Shown piece after piece: positions 44,538 through 52,982 of a DNA stretch of 64,000 nt. A program made the position numbers and the translations under genes. The stretch comes from Gp6-AA40 sp035496255 (GTDB lineage: Bacteria > Acidobacteriota > Vicinamibacteria > Vicinamibacterales > UBA2999), in NCBI GenBank assembly GCA_035496255.1, contig DATJEU010000090.1, positions 1-64,000 of the forward strand, given 5' to 3'. The notes beneath the pieces were generated by a model. The model was not told the DNA's origin, did not search any database, and was given only the letters and a program-made list of their open reading frames with translations. How positions within the stretch are numbered: the stretch's first letter is position 1; every line of letters starts with the position of its first letter.

Positions 44538-46335
44538 CCGACTGCTTGCCCTGCTCGCCGCCACAATGGTCGCGGCGTGCGTGCCTTCGGCGATGAAGGC
44601 CGGTCATCAGGCCGAACTCCTCCAGGAATACGACCGCGCGGTCGTCGAATACAGCAAGGTCGTTGCCCGGAAACCGGATAGCGTCCCTGCACATGACGCG
44701 TTGCAGCGCGCGAAGCTGCGCGCGTCGCAGGACCACCTGACCCGCGGGCGCCGCCTGGTAGCCAACGGCAAGCTCGACGACGCTGTCAGCGAGCTGCAGA
44801 TGGCCGCGGACCTGAATCCGACCAGCGCCGACGTCGAAGATGCGTTGCGTGCCGCCCGCGCGGCGCAGCGCTCGCGAGTGGCGGTAAACCGGGAGGGCAA
44901 GACCGAGCTCGAAACGTTGATTCAGCGTGCCCGCGAGCTCCCGTCTGAGACTTCTGACCTGCCCACGGATCGGATCCCAGCGGTCACCTTCCGCGACGCA
45001 AGCGCCCGTACGGTTTACACCGCGATCGGGCGTCTCGCGAACCTGAACGTCACGTACGACCCGCTCTTCCGCGAACAGAATGTCTCGCTCGATCTGCGCG
45101 ACGTCACGCCGCAGGCGGCGCTCGACGTCGTCTCGAACACGACGCGAAATTTCTATCGCGTGATCGGGCCGCGCACCGTCATCGTGATCCCCGACACGCC
45201 GGACAAGCGGCGCGAGTATGAAGAGGAGGTCGTCAAGACCTTCTACATCAGCAACGCGGATCTGAAGGAAACGGTGGACGCGCTACGGACCGTCATCGAT
45301 GCCCGCCGCGTCGCGTCGATCACGGGCACGAACTCCATCACGATCAAGGACACACCCGAGCGTGTGGACGCGGCCGGCAGGCTGATCTCCGCTATCGACA
45401 AGGCCAGGCCTGAAGTGGTGATCGAGGTCGAGTTGCTGGAAGTCTCGCGCAGCCGGCTGAAGGAATTCGGCCTGCAGATCGCCTCGCCCGGATCGGATGG
45501 CATTTCAGGGACGGCCGACGCCAATCGCGACAACCTGACGCTCAGCGACGCCCGGAATCTCTCGCAATCCGACATTCGCCTGACGAACCTGCCGGCGCTC
45601 TATTACCGCCTGCTGAAGAACGACACGAACACGCGCACGCTCGCGAACCCGCAGCTGCGCACGGCCGAAGGAGTGCCGGCCAACGCGCACTGGGGCGACA
45701 AGGTGCCGGTTCCGCAGACGACGTTCTCCCCGATTGCGACCGGTGGCGTGGCCCAGCAGCCGATCACCTCGTACGCCTACGAGAACATCGGCGTCAACAT
45801 CGCCATCACGCCGCGGACGCATCATGACGACGAGGTGTCGCTGGCATTGAAGGTGGAGATCACGAGCATCTCCGGCACCGGCTTCGGCGGGCTGCCGACG
45901 TTCGGCAACCGCTCGATCGACACCGTGATCCGGCTCCACGACGGCGAGACGAACCTGCTGGCTGGCCTGATCCGCGACGAAGAGAGAAAGGTTGCCCGCG
46001 GCATTCCCGGCCTCAGCGACATCCCCGTCATCGGCCCGATGTTCACGCACACGAGCAACGAGACGACGCAGACCGACGTCATCATGACGTTGACGCCGCA
46101 CATCATTCGCGTGCTCGACCTGACTGAAGACGATCTGCGTGCCTTCAAGCTGGGACGTGAGGAATCGGCGGTGGGAGCCGCGATCGAGCTCCCCGTCGCA
46201 CCGCGGCTGCCGCAACCGGCGCCCGCACAGCAGCCGGCGCCCCCACCGCCACCGGTGACGCCTGGAGACAATCAACCACAGCGGCCGGCCGGCACGGTGA
46301 CGCCGCCAGGCGGCGACGCCCCTACTCGACCTTAG
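44521..46335 (+). CDS. Lipoprotein secretin with N-terminal TPR (GspD-like)
   Basis: This 604-aa protein has a lipobox MVAAC with Cys20, TPR-like helices (residues 25-110), an STN/N0-type domain (ITPQ-like block VSLDLRDVTPQAALDVVSNT), an N1-like domain, and a secretin pore with TLANPQLRTAEGVPA and GIPGLSDIPVIGPMF. The Pro-rich tail has no homology. It differs from PilQ at 29108 in having no AMIN domains and being lipidated. Such TPR-secretins occur with pseudopilus/type II-like systems; no other component is adjacent, so the exported substrate is unknown. It converges with murA (14-bp overlap). Confidence 0.88.
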   Translation: MPHGTSRLLALLAATMVAACVPSAMKAGHQAELLQEYDRAVVEYSKVVARKPDSVPAHDALQRAKLRASQDHLTRGRRLVANGKLDDAVSELQMAADLNPTSADVEDALRAARAAQRSRVAVNREGKTELETLIQRARELPSETSDLPTDRIPAVTFRDASARTVYTAIGRLANLNVTYDPLFREQNVSLDLRDVTPQAALDVVSNTTRNFYRVIGPRTVIVIPDTPDKRREYEEEVVKTFYISNADLKETVDALRTVIDARRVASITGTNSITIKDTPERVDAAGRLISAIDKARPEVVIEVELLEVSRSRLKEFGLQIASPGSDGISGTADANRDNLTLSDARNLSQSDIRLTNLPALYYRLLKNDTNTRTLANPQLRTAEGVPANAHWGDKVPVPQTTFSPIATGGVAQQPITSYAYENIGVNIAITPRTHHDDEVSLALKVEITSISGTGFGGLPTFGNRSIDTVIRLHDGETNLLAGLIRDEERKVARGIPGLSDIPVIGPMFTHTSNETTQTDVIMTLTPHIIRVLDLTEDDLRAFKLGREESAVGAAIELPVAPRLPQPAPAQQPAPPPPPVTPGDNQPQRPAGTVTPPGGDAPTRP

Positions 46336-47581
46336 CGACCTTCGCGCCGAGCGAAATCAGGCGGTCCACGAGCTGACTGTAGCCGCGCTCGACGGTCTCG
46401 AGCGGCGTGACTCGCGTCTGTCCATCCGCGGCCAGACCTGCGGCAATCAAAGACATTCCCGATCGCAGATCGCGGCTGTCGAGCGTTCGCCCGCCACGCA
46501 GTCGTGTCTTGCCGGTGACGATGATGCGATGGGCGTCGGCGAGGAACATGTCCGCGCCCATGCCGCTCAACTGCTCGAGTGCGAACAGGCGCAGCTCATA
46601 CATCCAGTCGTGCACCAGGGTGCGCCCCTCGGCCTGCGTCGCGAGTACGGTGACCAGGCTCACCAGGTCGCTGGGAAACGACGGCCACAAGCCGGTGGTC
46701 AAGCGGCGAACGGCTTTCGGGCTCGACGGCTTGACGACGAAGGTGCCGTCGGTCCATCCACATTCGACGCGCATCCGCCTGAGTACTGCCGCAACCACTT
46801 CGATGTCTTCCTCGCGGCAGCCCTCAATCGCCATCTCGCCGCCGGTAATCGCGCCGACCACCGCCCAACTCCCGGCCTCGATGTAATCGCCACCGAGGCG
46901 GTGCTGCGCGCCATGGAGTTTCGACGAACCCGTGATCCGCAGCTTCGGGCTGCCGATGCCGGTGACTTCCGCCCCCATCTTCGTGAGGAATTCGCAGAGC
47001 TCGACGACATGGGGTTCGGTGGCGGCGTGACGGATTTCGGTCGTGCCGTCGATCATCGCGGCCGCCAGGAGCGCCGTCTCTGTACCCGTGACCGACGCTT
47101 CGAACAAGTACATCGAGGCCGGGTGCAGGCCATCGGGCGCTTCGAGCACGAAGTCCGATCCCTCGACCTGACGCCCGCCCATTGCCACCAACGCCTCGAG
47201 ATGCGTCGAGATCGAACGGCGCGCCGGAAAATCGCCACCAGGCGGCGCAATGTGGGCCTTGCCCATGCGCGCGAGCAACGGTCCCAGCAGCAGCACCGAG
47301 GCACGTACGCGGCCAACAAGCGTGCGGTTCGGCATGTGTGTCCGCAACCGCAGTGCCCGCACCCGCAGGGTCGTCGTGCCGATGCCATCGACTTCCGCGC
47401 CGATGTCGAGCAGCAGTCGCGCCATGACTTCCACGTCGCCGATCCGCGGCACGTTGGTCAGGACGCACTCGTCCTCGGTGAGCAGGCAGGCCGCGAGCAG
47501 CGGCAGCGCCGCGTTCTTGTTGCCCTCGACGGCAACCGTTCCCTGAAGGCAGTTCCCGCCTTCGATCAGCAGTGTCGACAT
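46322..47581 (-). CDS. murA: UDP-GlcNAc enolpyruvyl transferase MurA, Asp-type
   Basis: This 419-aa enzyme makes UDP-GlcNAc-enolpyruvate, the first committed peptidoglycan precursor. GNKNAALPLLAACLL (Lys/Asn of the active site), RASVLLLGPLLARMG, PSFPSDL (general base Asp) and DLRSGMSLIAAGLA are all present. The catalytic loop reads PPGGDFPARR: residue 117 is Asp where most MurA enzymes have Cys. Asp variants are active and insensitive to fosfomycin in other bacteria. It is the last gene of the nagZ-murA run, behind a large palindromic element. Confidence 0.95.
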   Translation of the reverse strand: MSTLLIEGGNCLQGTVAVEGNKNAALPLLAACLLTEDECVLTNVPRIGDVEVMARLLLDIGAEVDGIGTTTLRVRALRLRTHMPNRTLVGRVRASVLLLGPLLARMGKAHIAPPGGDFPARRSISTHLEALVAMGGRQVEGSDFVLEAPDGLHPASMYLFEASVTGTETALLAAAMIDGTTEIRHAATEPHVVELCEFLTKMGAEVTGIGSPKLRITGSSKLHGAQHRLGGDYIEAGSWAVVGAITGGEMAIEGCREEDIEVVAAVLRRMRVECGWTDGTFVVKPSSPKAVRRLTTGLWPSFPSDLVSLVTVLATQAEGRTLVHDWMYELRLFALEQLSGMGADMFLADAHRIIVTGKTRLRGGRTLDSRDLRSGMSLIAAGLAADGQTRVTPLETVERGYSQLVDRLISLGAKVAKVE

Positions 47582-47589
47582 GTGCATCC

Positions 47590-47910
47590 CTGAGTCAACG
47601 GAGGGGACGGAGAGAACGGGTTCACAGGAGGAACGGAGCAACGGAGACGAACGGAGGCGGTTGCTGGCTGGCCGCCTGCGGCGGCCTGATCGCGTGAAGG
47701 GGTCACACGCACACCGCTCACGAATCAGACGTGGCTTGCGTGTGGCCCCTTCGCGCGATCAGATGCGGCCCGCTACTGCGGGCCGCCAGCCAGCAACCGC
47801 TCGTCTGTCTCAGTCCACCCGCGGTTCTCCGTTCGTCCCCGTTGCTCCGTTCCTCCTGTCTAGCCGTTCACTCCGTCATCTCCGAGAGCCGTTGTCTCCG
47901 AGAGCCGTCA
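47590..47910. repeat. Giant palindromic element between murB and murA
   Basis: A roughly 300-bp inverted repeat. The outer arms carry heptamer-like GGAACGGAGCAACGG units and their complement. Inner arms 47657-47671 and 47786-47800 match perfectly over 15 bp, and 47688-47711 pairs with 47737-47760 over 24 bp with two mismatches. The right end encodes the last residues of MurB (ALGDNGSRR). No gene fits within it; the transcript here would form a very long hairpin. Confidence 0.9.
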
Positions 47911-49060
47911 TCTCCGAAACCAGGTACCTTACCAAGGGATCCTCCCCGAACCCCACGAAGATCGGCTCAGGTCGCAAGGCGATGCCGAATCGATCGGCAA
48001 CCGTGCGCTTGACGTGCGTCGCCAGGCGGATTACATCGCGAGCGGTGGCGCCGCCGCGGTTGATGATCGCGAGCGGATGCTTCGACGAGATGCCGACTGC
48101 CCCGTCGGTGTAACCCTTGTGCAAGCCGCTTCGTTCGATGAGCCAGGCCGCCGGCAGTTTGACGGATTGATCGGGCGGGTCTGAACACCCGCGTCTACGA
48201 GGACCCTCGTTTGAAGACACGTCCCTGCGCGGATCCACGAAGGGATACGAGGGGACGTCCTCCTCCGCAACTCGCGCGACCTGGTCGCGTTGCGCCGGCG
48301 AGACGATCGGGTTCATGAAGAACGATCCGACGCTCCGTGAATCGGGATCGTGTTCATCGACGACCATACCCTTCCGTCGGCGGATGGCCAGCACCGCGGC
48401 ACGGACATCGGCGACGGTCGGCGCGGCGATCGCTGCGGCCTCGAGCGAGGCCCGCACCTCGGGATAGCGCACCGCCGGCGAACCCTCACGTAACAGGAAG
48501 TTCACGCCGGTGATGATGAAGCGTCCAGGCGACGCAGACTTGAACTGGCTGTGGCGGTACGTGAACTCGCAGTCCGAATTCGGGATCGAGACAATCGCGG
48601 CGCGTTGACTGTCGAATGCGGTGACCGACTCGATGGTCTTCGCCACTTCCTGTCCGTAGGCACCGACGTTCTGAACGGGCGTGCCGCCGACCGTCCCGGG
48701 AATTCCGGACAGGCATTCGACTCCAGCGAATCCGCGTCCGACCGCGGCCGCCACGACGTCGTCCCATGACTCACCGGCGCCGGCACTCAGACGCGTCTCC
48801 TCTCCGGTGGCCTCGAAGGTGATGCCCTTGATCGCGATTCGCAGCACGAGGCCGGGAAAGCCGGCATCCGACACCACCAGGTTGCTGCCACCGCCCAGCG
48901 TCCACATCGGGATTTGCCGCTCGTGGCACCAGTGCGCCGCGTCCACCACGGCATCAACCGTCGTCGCGGTCATGAACCATCGCGCTGCTCCGCCGACGCC
49001 CAGCGTGGTCATCGCCGCGAGCGGTACACGCTCACGAATCGGCAGCGACTCAACGACCAT
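47876..49060 (-). CDS. murB: UDP-N-acetylenolpyruvoylglucosamine reductase MurB, with in-frame repeat insertion
   Basis: This FAD enzyme reduces the enolpyruvyl group to give UDP-MurNAc. From ATG 49060 it is 394 aa. FAD-binding LGGGSNLVVSD, GIPGTVGG...NVGAYGQE, FTYRHSQFKS and the active-site serine in SVGSFFMNP are intact, as is the C-terminal Glu in PEPIFVGF. Between SYPF and QSVKLPAAWLIE there are about 20 extra residues of the form DVSSNEGPRRRG, encoded by a dispersed repeat. The C-terminal tail also comes from repeat sequence. It overlaps pxpBC by 11 bp. Confidence 0.95.
   Translation of the reverse strand: MVVESLPIRERVPLAAMTTLGVGGAARWFMTATTVDAVVDAAHWCHERQIPMWTLGGGSNLVVSDAGFPGLVLRIAIKGITFEATGEETRLSAGAGESWDDVVAAAVGRGFAGVECLSGIPGTVGGTPVQNVGAYGQEVAKTIESVTAFDSQRAAIVSIPNSDCEFTYRHSQFKSASPGRFIITGVNFLLREGSPAVRYPEVRASLEAAAIAAPTVADVRAAVLAIRRRKGMVVDEHDPDSRSVGSFFMNPIVSPAQRDQVARVAEEDVPSYPFVDPRRDVSSNEGPRRRGCSDPPDQSVKLPAAWLIERSGLHKGYTDGAVGISSKHPLAIINRGGATARDVIRLATHVKRTVADRFGIALRPEPIFVGFGEDPLVRYLVSEMTALGDNGSRR
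48178..48232. repeat. Dispersed repeat inserted in frame in murB
   Basis: On the plus strand the element reads as two units of the form TGAAgACaCGtccCTgC with GAGGACCCTC between them. It is the same family as the 48-bp repeats at 26822-26990. It keeps the murB frame and falls in a surface loop just before the KLPAAWLIE block. Confidence 0.8.
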
Positions 49061-50666
49061 CGGCAAGCATCGCTTCCTGTTCGGCAAGGGCGGCGACGGC
49101 ATCGGCGTGCGAACAGAGTTCGAATGTCACCCGGTCACCGGGCGCCAGTTGGCCGGCTCGCGGCAAATCGGCGCTGATGACCGTCGCGACTTGCGGATAT
49201 CCACCGGTCGTTTGCCGATCGGCCATCAACAGGATCGGATCACCGGACGGTGGCACCTGGATCGCACCGAAGAATGTCCCGTCGGAAATCATCTCTTCAG
49301 CGCGGGCCGACAACGCACTCGCACCTTTGAGGCGATAGCCCATGCGGTTTGATTGCGGCGAGATCGCAAATTGCGTGGCCACGAGCCACTCGAGGGCACC
49401 CAGCGGCGCCACATCGTCCTGCGGTCCCGGCAGGACACGGAGTGTCGCCGCTCCGGCCGGCAGATTCTCGGAGGCGCGAATCGTACGACCGGTGGCGTTC
49501 CGCTCCGAGCGCAACCCGAGGACTTGCCCGATGACCAGCGGCTTCACCGGCCAGTCTGCCTCTGCCTCGATACCACCGTCGAACGCGACATAGACCCGCG
49601 CGCCGGTGCGCCGTTCACCGAAACGCAGGACGCTGTCGGCGCGACAAGACACCGGGGACTGTGCCGGTATCGGCGCGCCATCGAGCGTCGCCGACAGATT
49701 TGCTCCCGCGATCGCGATCATCGCGTCGTGCTCCAGGCGAAGCTCCGGCCCGGCGATCGTCACTTCGAGCGCCGCGGCGTCGCGCGCGTTTCCCACGGCC
49801 AGATTCGCAATGGCGTGACTGAGCGGATCCATCGGACCGGAGACCGGATAGCCCAGACTCTGGCGGCCCCAGCGCGAACCGCACTGGACAGTCGTGAAGA
49901 GCCCCGGACGCAGGACGGTGATGGCACGAGCCGTGTCCGGTGGCGCGGATCGCGTGAGACGCGCCGACGAGGCAGGCGAACGACCCGAGACCGCCCGGCC
50001 AGGAAGGCTCGCCGCCGTTCCAGGTTCGATACGAAACCGCACCGTGTCTCCGGGAGCGAACCGCACGGGCCGATCGGCCAGCGGATCGAAGACCGATTCC
50101 AGTGCGCGACCGATGATCTGCCAGCCACCTGGTGATTCGTACGGATAGATCCCGGTTTGTCGGCCGGCGATGCCGACAGAACCCGCGGGCACCCTCAGCC
50201 GCGGCGTTGCGCGCCGGCCGATGGCGATCTGCGGATCGACGCGACCCAGGTATGCAAAGCCCGGTTGAAATCCCAGCATGTAGACGCGGTATTCCGCGGC
50301 CGCATGACACGCACTGACCTTCTGCTCCGACATCTGCGCCCATCGGGCCACTTCGGCGAGATCCGGTCCACCGTCGCCGCCGTATGCCACGGCGATCTCG
50401 TGACTACGGCCGCCGGACGCGGGAGGCGTCGCCGCCGAAGCGCTGTGTAGTGCCCGGGAGACTGCCGCCAGGTCCACCTGCACCGGATCGAAATAGACGA
50501 CGACCGATCGAATCGTCGAGACCACGTCGCGAATGCCGGGAAGCTGGGACTGCCGGACGGCGTCAGCAACGGCCATCGCCCGCGCGTTCACCTCGGGGTC
50601 CATGACCGCGCCGAGCCTTAGCAGCACGGCCGCGTCGCCCGCCGCGCGAATCGCGTCGGTGGTCAC
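49050..50666 (-). CDS. PxpB-PxpC fusion, 5-oxoprolinase (KipI-KipA/allophanate hydrolase family)
   Basis: This 538-aa fusion starts at GTG 50666, overlapping mpl by 4 bp. The N-terminal half (to ~230) is the PxpB/KipI domain with YRVYMLGFQPGFAYLG and RLRVPAGSVGIAGRQTGIYP. The C-terminal half is PxpC/KipA with GLFTTVQCGSRWGRQSLGYP, MDPLSHAIANLAVGN and SNRMGYRLKG. With PxpA these open 5-oxoproline to glutamate using ATP. No pxpA is in the window. Its position between mpl and murB, with overlaps on both sides, is unusual and points to a role in muropeptide metabolism or removal of cyclised glutamate. Confidence 0.88.
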   Translation of the reverse strand: MTTDAIRAAGDAAVLLRLGAVMDPEVNARAMAVADAVRQSQLPGIRDVVSTIRSVVVYFDPVQVDLAAVSRALHSASAATPPASGGRSHEIAVAYGGDGGPDLAEVARWAQMSEQKVSACHAAAEYRVYMLGFQPGFAYLGRVDPQIAIGRRATPRLRVPAGSVGIAGRQTGIYPYESPGGWQIIGRALESVFDPLADRPVRFAPGDTVRFRIEPGTAASLPGRAVSGRSPASSARLTRSAPPDTARAITVLRPGLFTTVQCGSRWGRQSLGYPVSGPMDPLSHAIANLAVGNARDAAALEVTIAGPELRLEHDAMIAIAGANLSATLDGAPIPAQSPVSCRADSVLRFGERRTGARVYVAFDGGIEAEADWPVKPLVIGQVLGLRSERNATGRTIRASENLPAGAATLRVLPGPQDDVAPLGALEWLVATQFAISPQSNRMGYRLKGASALSARAEEMISDGTFFGAIQVPPSGDPILLMADRQTTGGYPQVATVISADLPRAGQLAPGDRVTFELCSHADAVAALAEQEAMLADGR

Positions 50667-52090
50667 TTCCCGAGTGCCTGCACCAGCTTGCGGTGAATCC
50701 CGCCGAAACCGCCGTTCGACATCAACACCACGACATCTCCTGGCCGCTGCTCTGCCACGATCGTCGCGATGATCTGATCGACCGTCGCGATGTGGCGCGC
50801 GTGCCGTCCACGCGAGTTGAGATCAGTCACGAGTCGATCGGCATCGAGACGTTCGGCTTCGGGCAGCGTCGAGCGGAAGACGCCCGCAATCACGACTTCG
50901 TCGGCCGCCCCGAAGGCATGCGCGAAATCGTCCTGGAAGACGCGCCGGCAGGACGATGCCGAGCGCGGCTCGAACACGGCCCAGATCCGGCGCGACGGAT
51001 ACCCGGTCCGCAGCGCGTTCAACGTTTCCAGCACGGCGGTCGGATGGTGCGCGAAGTCGTCGAGCACGGTGACGTCGCGCGCAACGCCGACGACCTCGAG
51101 CCGGCGCTTGATACCCTTGAAGCGCCGCAAGCCGTCGGCAAGCGCCTGCGCGTCGAGGCCCGAAAAACTGCCGGTCGCAATCGCGGCAAGCGCATTGCGC
51201 ACGTTGTGCTCGCCGAGCAGCGGTGACGCGAATCGCCCGTAGGTTTCACCGTTCCGGCGCACCTCGAACGACGTGATGCCGTCGCGATAGCTGATGTCGG
51301 TGGCCTGCCATGAGCATCCGTCCGACAGGCCAAACGTTTGGACCGGGCTGACGGCAGCCGGCCGTAATGCCGCAGCATTCGCGTTGTCGGCTCCCAGCAG
51401 GAGCAGGCCATTGCGCGGCACCAGGTTCGCCAGACGCCGGAACGCCAGCCGCACCGCCTCGAGGTCGGCGTAGATGTCGGCGTGGTCGAACTCGACGTTG
51501 TTGATGATTGCCACGTCGGGCAGGTACTTCAGGAACTTGGCGGTCTTGTCGAAGTAGGCGCTGTCGTACTCGTCACCTTCGATCACGAAGTCGCGCCCCT
51601 GACCAACGCGGTAGCTCGATCCGCCGTCGCCAAGATTCAGGGCAATGCCGCCGACCAGGATCGTCGGATCGAGGCCGCCGTGCGTCAGCAGCCAGCCCGT
51701 GAGCGACGTGGTCGTCGTCTTTCCGTGCGTGCCGGCGACGACGATCGAACGGGCACCCCAGAGAAACTGATCGCGAATGATTTCGGGGAGCGAGCAGTAC
51801 CGGATCTTCCGCTCCAGCACCTGTTCGAGCTCGGGGTTGCCGCGCGAAATGGCGTTGCCGACGACAACGACGTCGAGATCGCTGGTGATGTGTTCCGCCG
51901 CGTATCCGTTCAGCGTGGGAATCTGCTCCGCCGCCAGAAAGTCGCTCATCGGCGGATACACGTTCTGATCCGACCCCTGCACGTAGTGGCCGCGGCTGCG
52001 CAGCAGCGCCGCCAGCGTCGCCATCGCCGTGCCGCAGATGCCAATCAGGTGAATGCGCTTCGTCTCACTCAACGGGTGCGTCCTCGACAA
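50663..52090 (-). CDS. mpl: Muropeptide ligase Mpl
   Basis: Mpl attaches recycled tripeptide (L-Ala-gamma-D-Glu-meso-DAP) to UDP-MurNAc. The 475-aa protein has a Mur ligase fold: HLIGICGTAMATLAALLRSR, VQGSDQNVYPPMSDFL (a Mpl-type rather than MurC-type loop), P-loop AGTHGKTTTTSL, EGDEYDSAYFDK, DDFAHHPTAVLETL and the ending VVLMSNGGFGGIH. Those features separate it from MurC. The frame starts at TTG 52090, 26 bp inside ldcA; TTG 52072 is an alternative. Confidence 0.92.
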   Translation of the reverse strand: MSRTHPLSETKRIHLIGICGTAMATLAALLRSRGHYVQGSDQNVYPPMSDFLAAEQIPTLNGYAAEHITSDLDVVVVGNAISRGNPELEQVLERKIRYCSLPEIIRDQFLWGARSIVVAGTHGKTTTTSLTGWLLTHGGLDPTILVGGIALNLGDGGSSYRVGQGRDFVIEGDEYDSAYFDKTAKFLKYLPDVAIINNVEFDHADIYADLEAVRLAFRRLANLVPRNGLLLLGADNANAAALRPAAVSPVQTFGLSDGCSWQATDISYRDGITSFEVRRNGETYGRFASPLLGEHNVRNALAAIATGSFSGLDAQALADGLRRFKGIKRRLEVVGVARDVTVLDDFAHHPTAVLETLNALRTGYPSRRIWAVFEPRSASSCRRVFQDDFAHAFGAADEVVIAGVFRSTLPEAERLDADRLVTDLNSRGRHARHIATVDQIIATIVAEQRPGDVVVLMSNGGFGGIHRKLVQALGK

Positions 52091-52982
52091 TCAAATGTGG
52101 ATGCGGCTCGGTCGAGAGCCGGCAACGGACGCCCAGCGGCAGCGTCCAGCAGGGGCCAGTCGTGTGGCCGGATGGAAAGCCGGCAACGACGGGGCCGTCG
52201 ACTGCACCAGCGAACTCGTCGATCACCATGCGCGCCGTGACCTGTCCTCCCGGCTCATCACAGCCGCGCATCTCGCCCACGATCAACCCGGAGGCGCGAC
52301 CGAGGATACCAGCGAGCTTCAGTTGCATCAGCAACCGGTGCAGCCGATACGGACGTTCGTTGACGTCCTCGATGAACAGGATCGAACCTGCCGCAGGCTG
52401 GAAGGCGTACGGGGTTCCGAGCGACGCGGCAAGCTGTGTCAGGGTGCCCCCGACAAGGATGCCCGAAGCCTCCCCAGGGCAGACAACGTGCACGCCAGGC
52501 GGCTCGAGACGGAGCCCTGCCCCGCCCTGCAGCAGGGCGGTAAACGACGGCTGATCGTACGCCATCGTGCCGCGTGCGAGTCGTCCTTCGAGCATGGGCC
52601 CATGCAGCGCCGTCATCCCTCGATGTGTCGTGAGCCACGCCATCAGTGACGTGGTGTCGCTGTAGCCGATGAACAGCTTGCCGGGATCGAGCCTGGCGGC
52701 GGCCAGAAATGGCAGCAATTCGACGCTGCCGTATCCACCGCGTACGGCAATCAGCGCCCGCACGTCAGGATCGTTCCAGGCGCGCAGGAAGCCGGCGGCC
52801 CGGCGTTCAGGTGGACCAGCCGTGAAGAGCCCGCAGTCGAACACGTTCTCGTCCCACACGGGATTGAACCCGAGGCGCCGCAGTTCACTGACACCTCGAT
52901 CGAATTCTTCGCGTGCACAGTTGCTGGCGGGAGCGACGATGGCAATGCGATCGCCGGGTCGCAGGGCACGCGGCCTGCGCAT
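52065..52982 (-). CDS. ldcA: LD-carboxypeptidase (S66 family)
   Basis: This 305-aa cytoplasmic serine peptidase removes the terminal D-Ala from tetrapeptides, giving the tripeptide used by Mpl. The nucleophile is in LFIGYSDTTSLM, Glu in LFIEDVNERPY and His in GFPSGHTTGP. No signal peptide. ATG 52982 shares one base with the nagZ stop (TGATG). Confidence 0.94.
   Translation of the reverse strand: MRRPRALRPGDRIAIVAPASNCAREEFDRGVSELRRLGFNPVWDENVFDCGLFTAGPPERRAAGFLRAWNDPDVRALIAVRGGYGSVELLPFLAAARLDPGKLFIGYSDTTSLMAWLTTHRGMTALHGPMLEGRLARGTMAYDQPSFTALLQGGAGLRLEPPGVHVVCPGEASGILVGGTLTQLAASLGTPYAFQPAAGSILFIEDVNERPYRLHRLLMQLKLAGILGRASGLIVGEMRGCDEPGGQVTARMVIDEFAGAVDGPVVAGFPSGHTTGPCWTLPLGVRCRLSTEPHPHLIVEDAPVE

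Noticed and set aside
50663..52090. MurC annotation for the Mur ligase.
   Set aside because: The SDQNVYPPMS loop, the MSNGGFGGIH ending and the ldcA/nagZ neighbours match Mpl rather than MurC.
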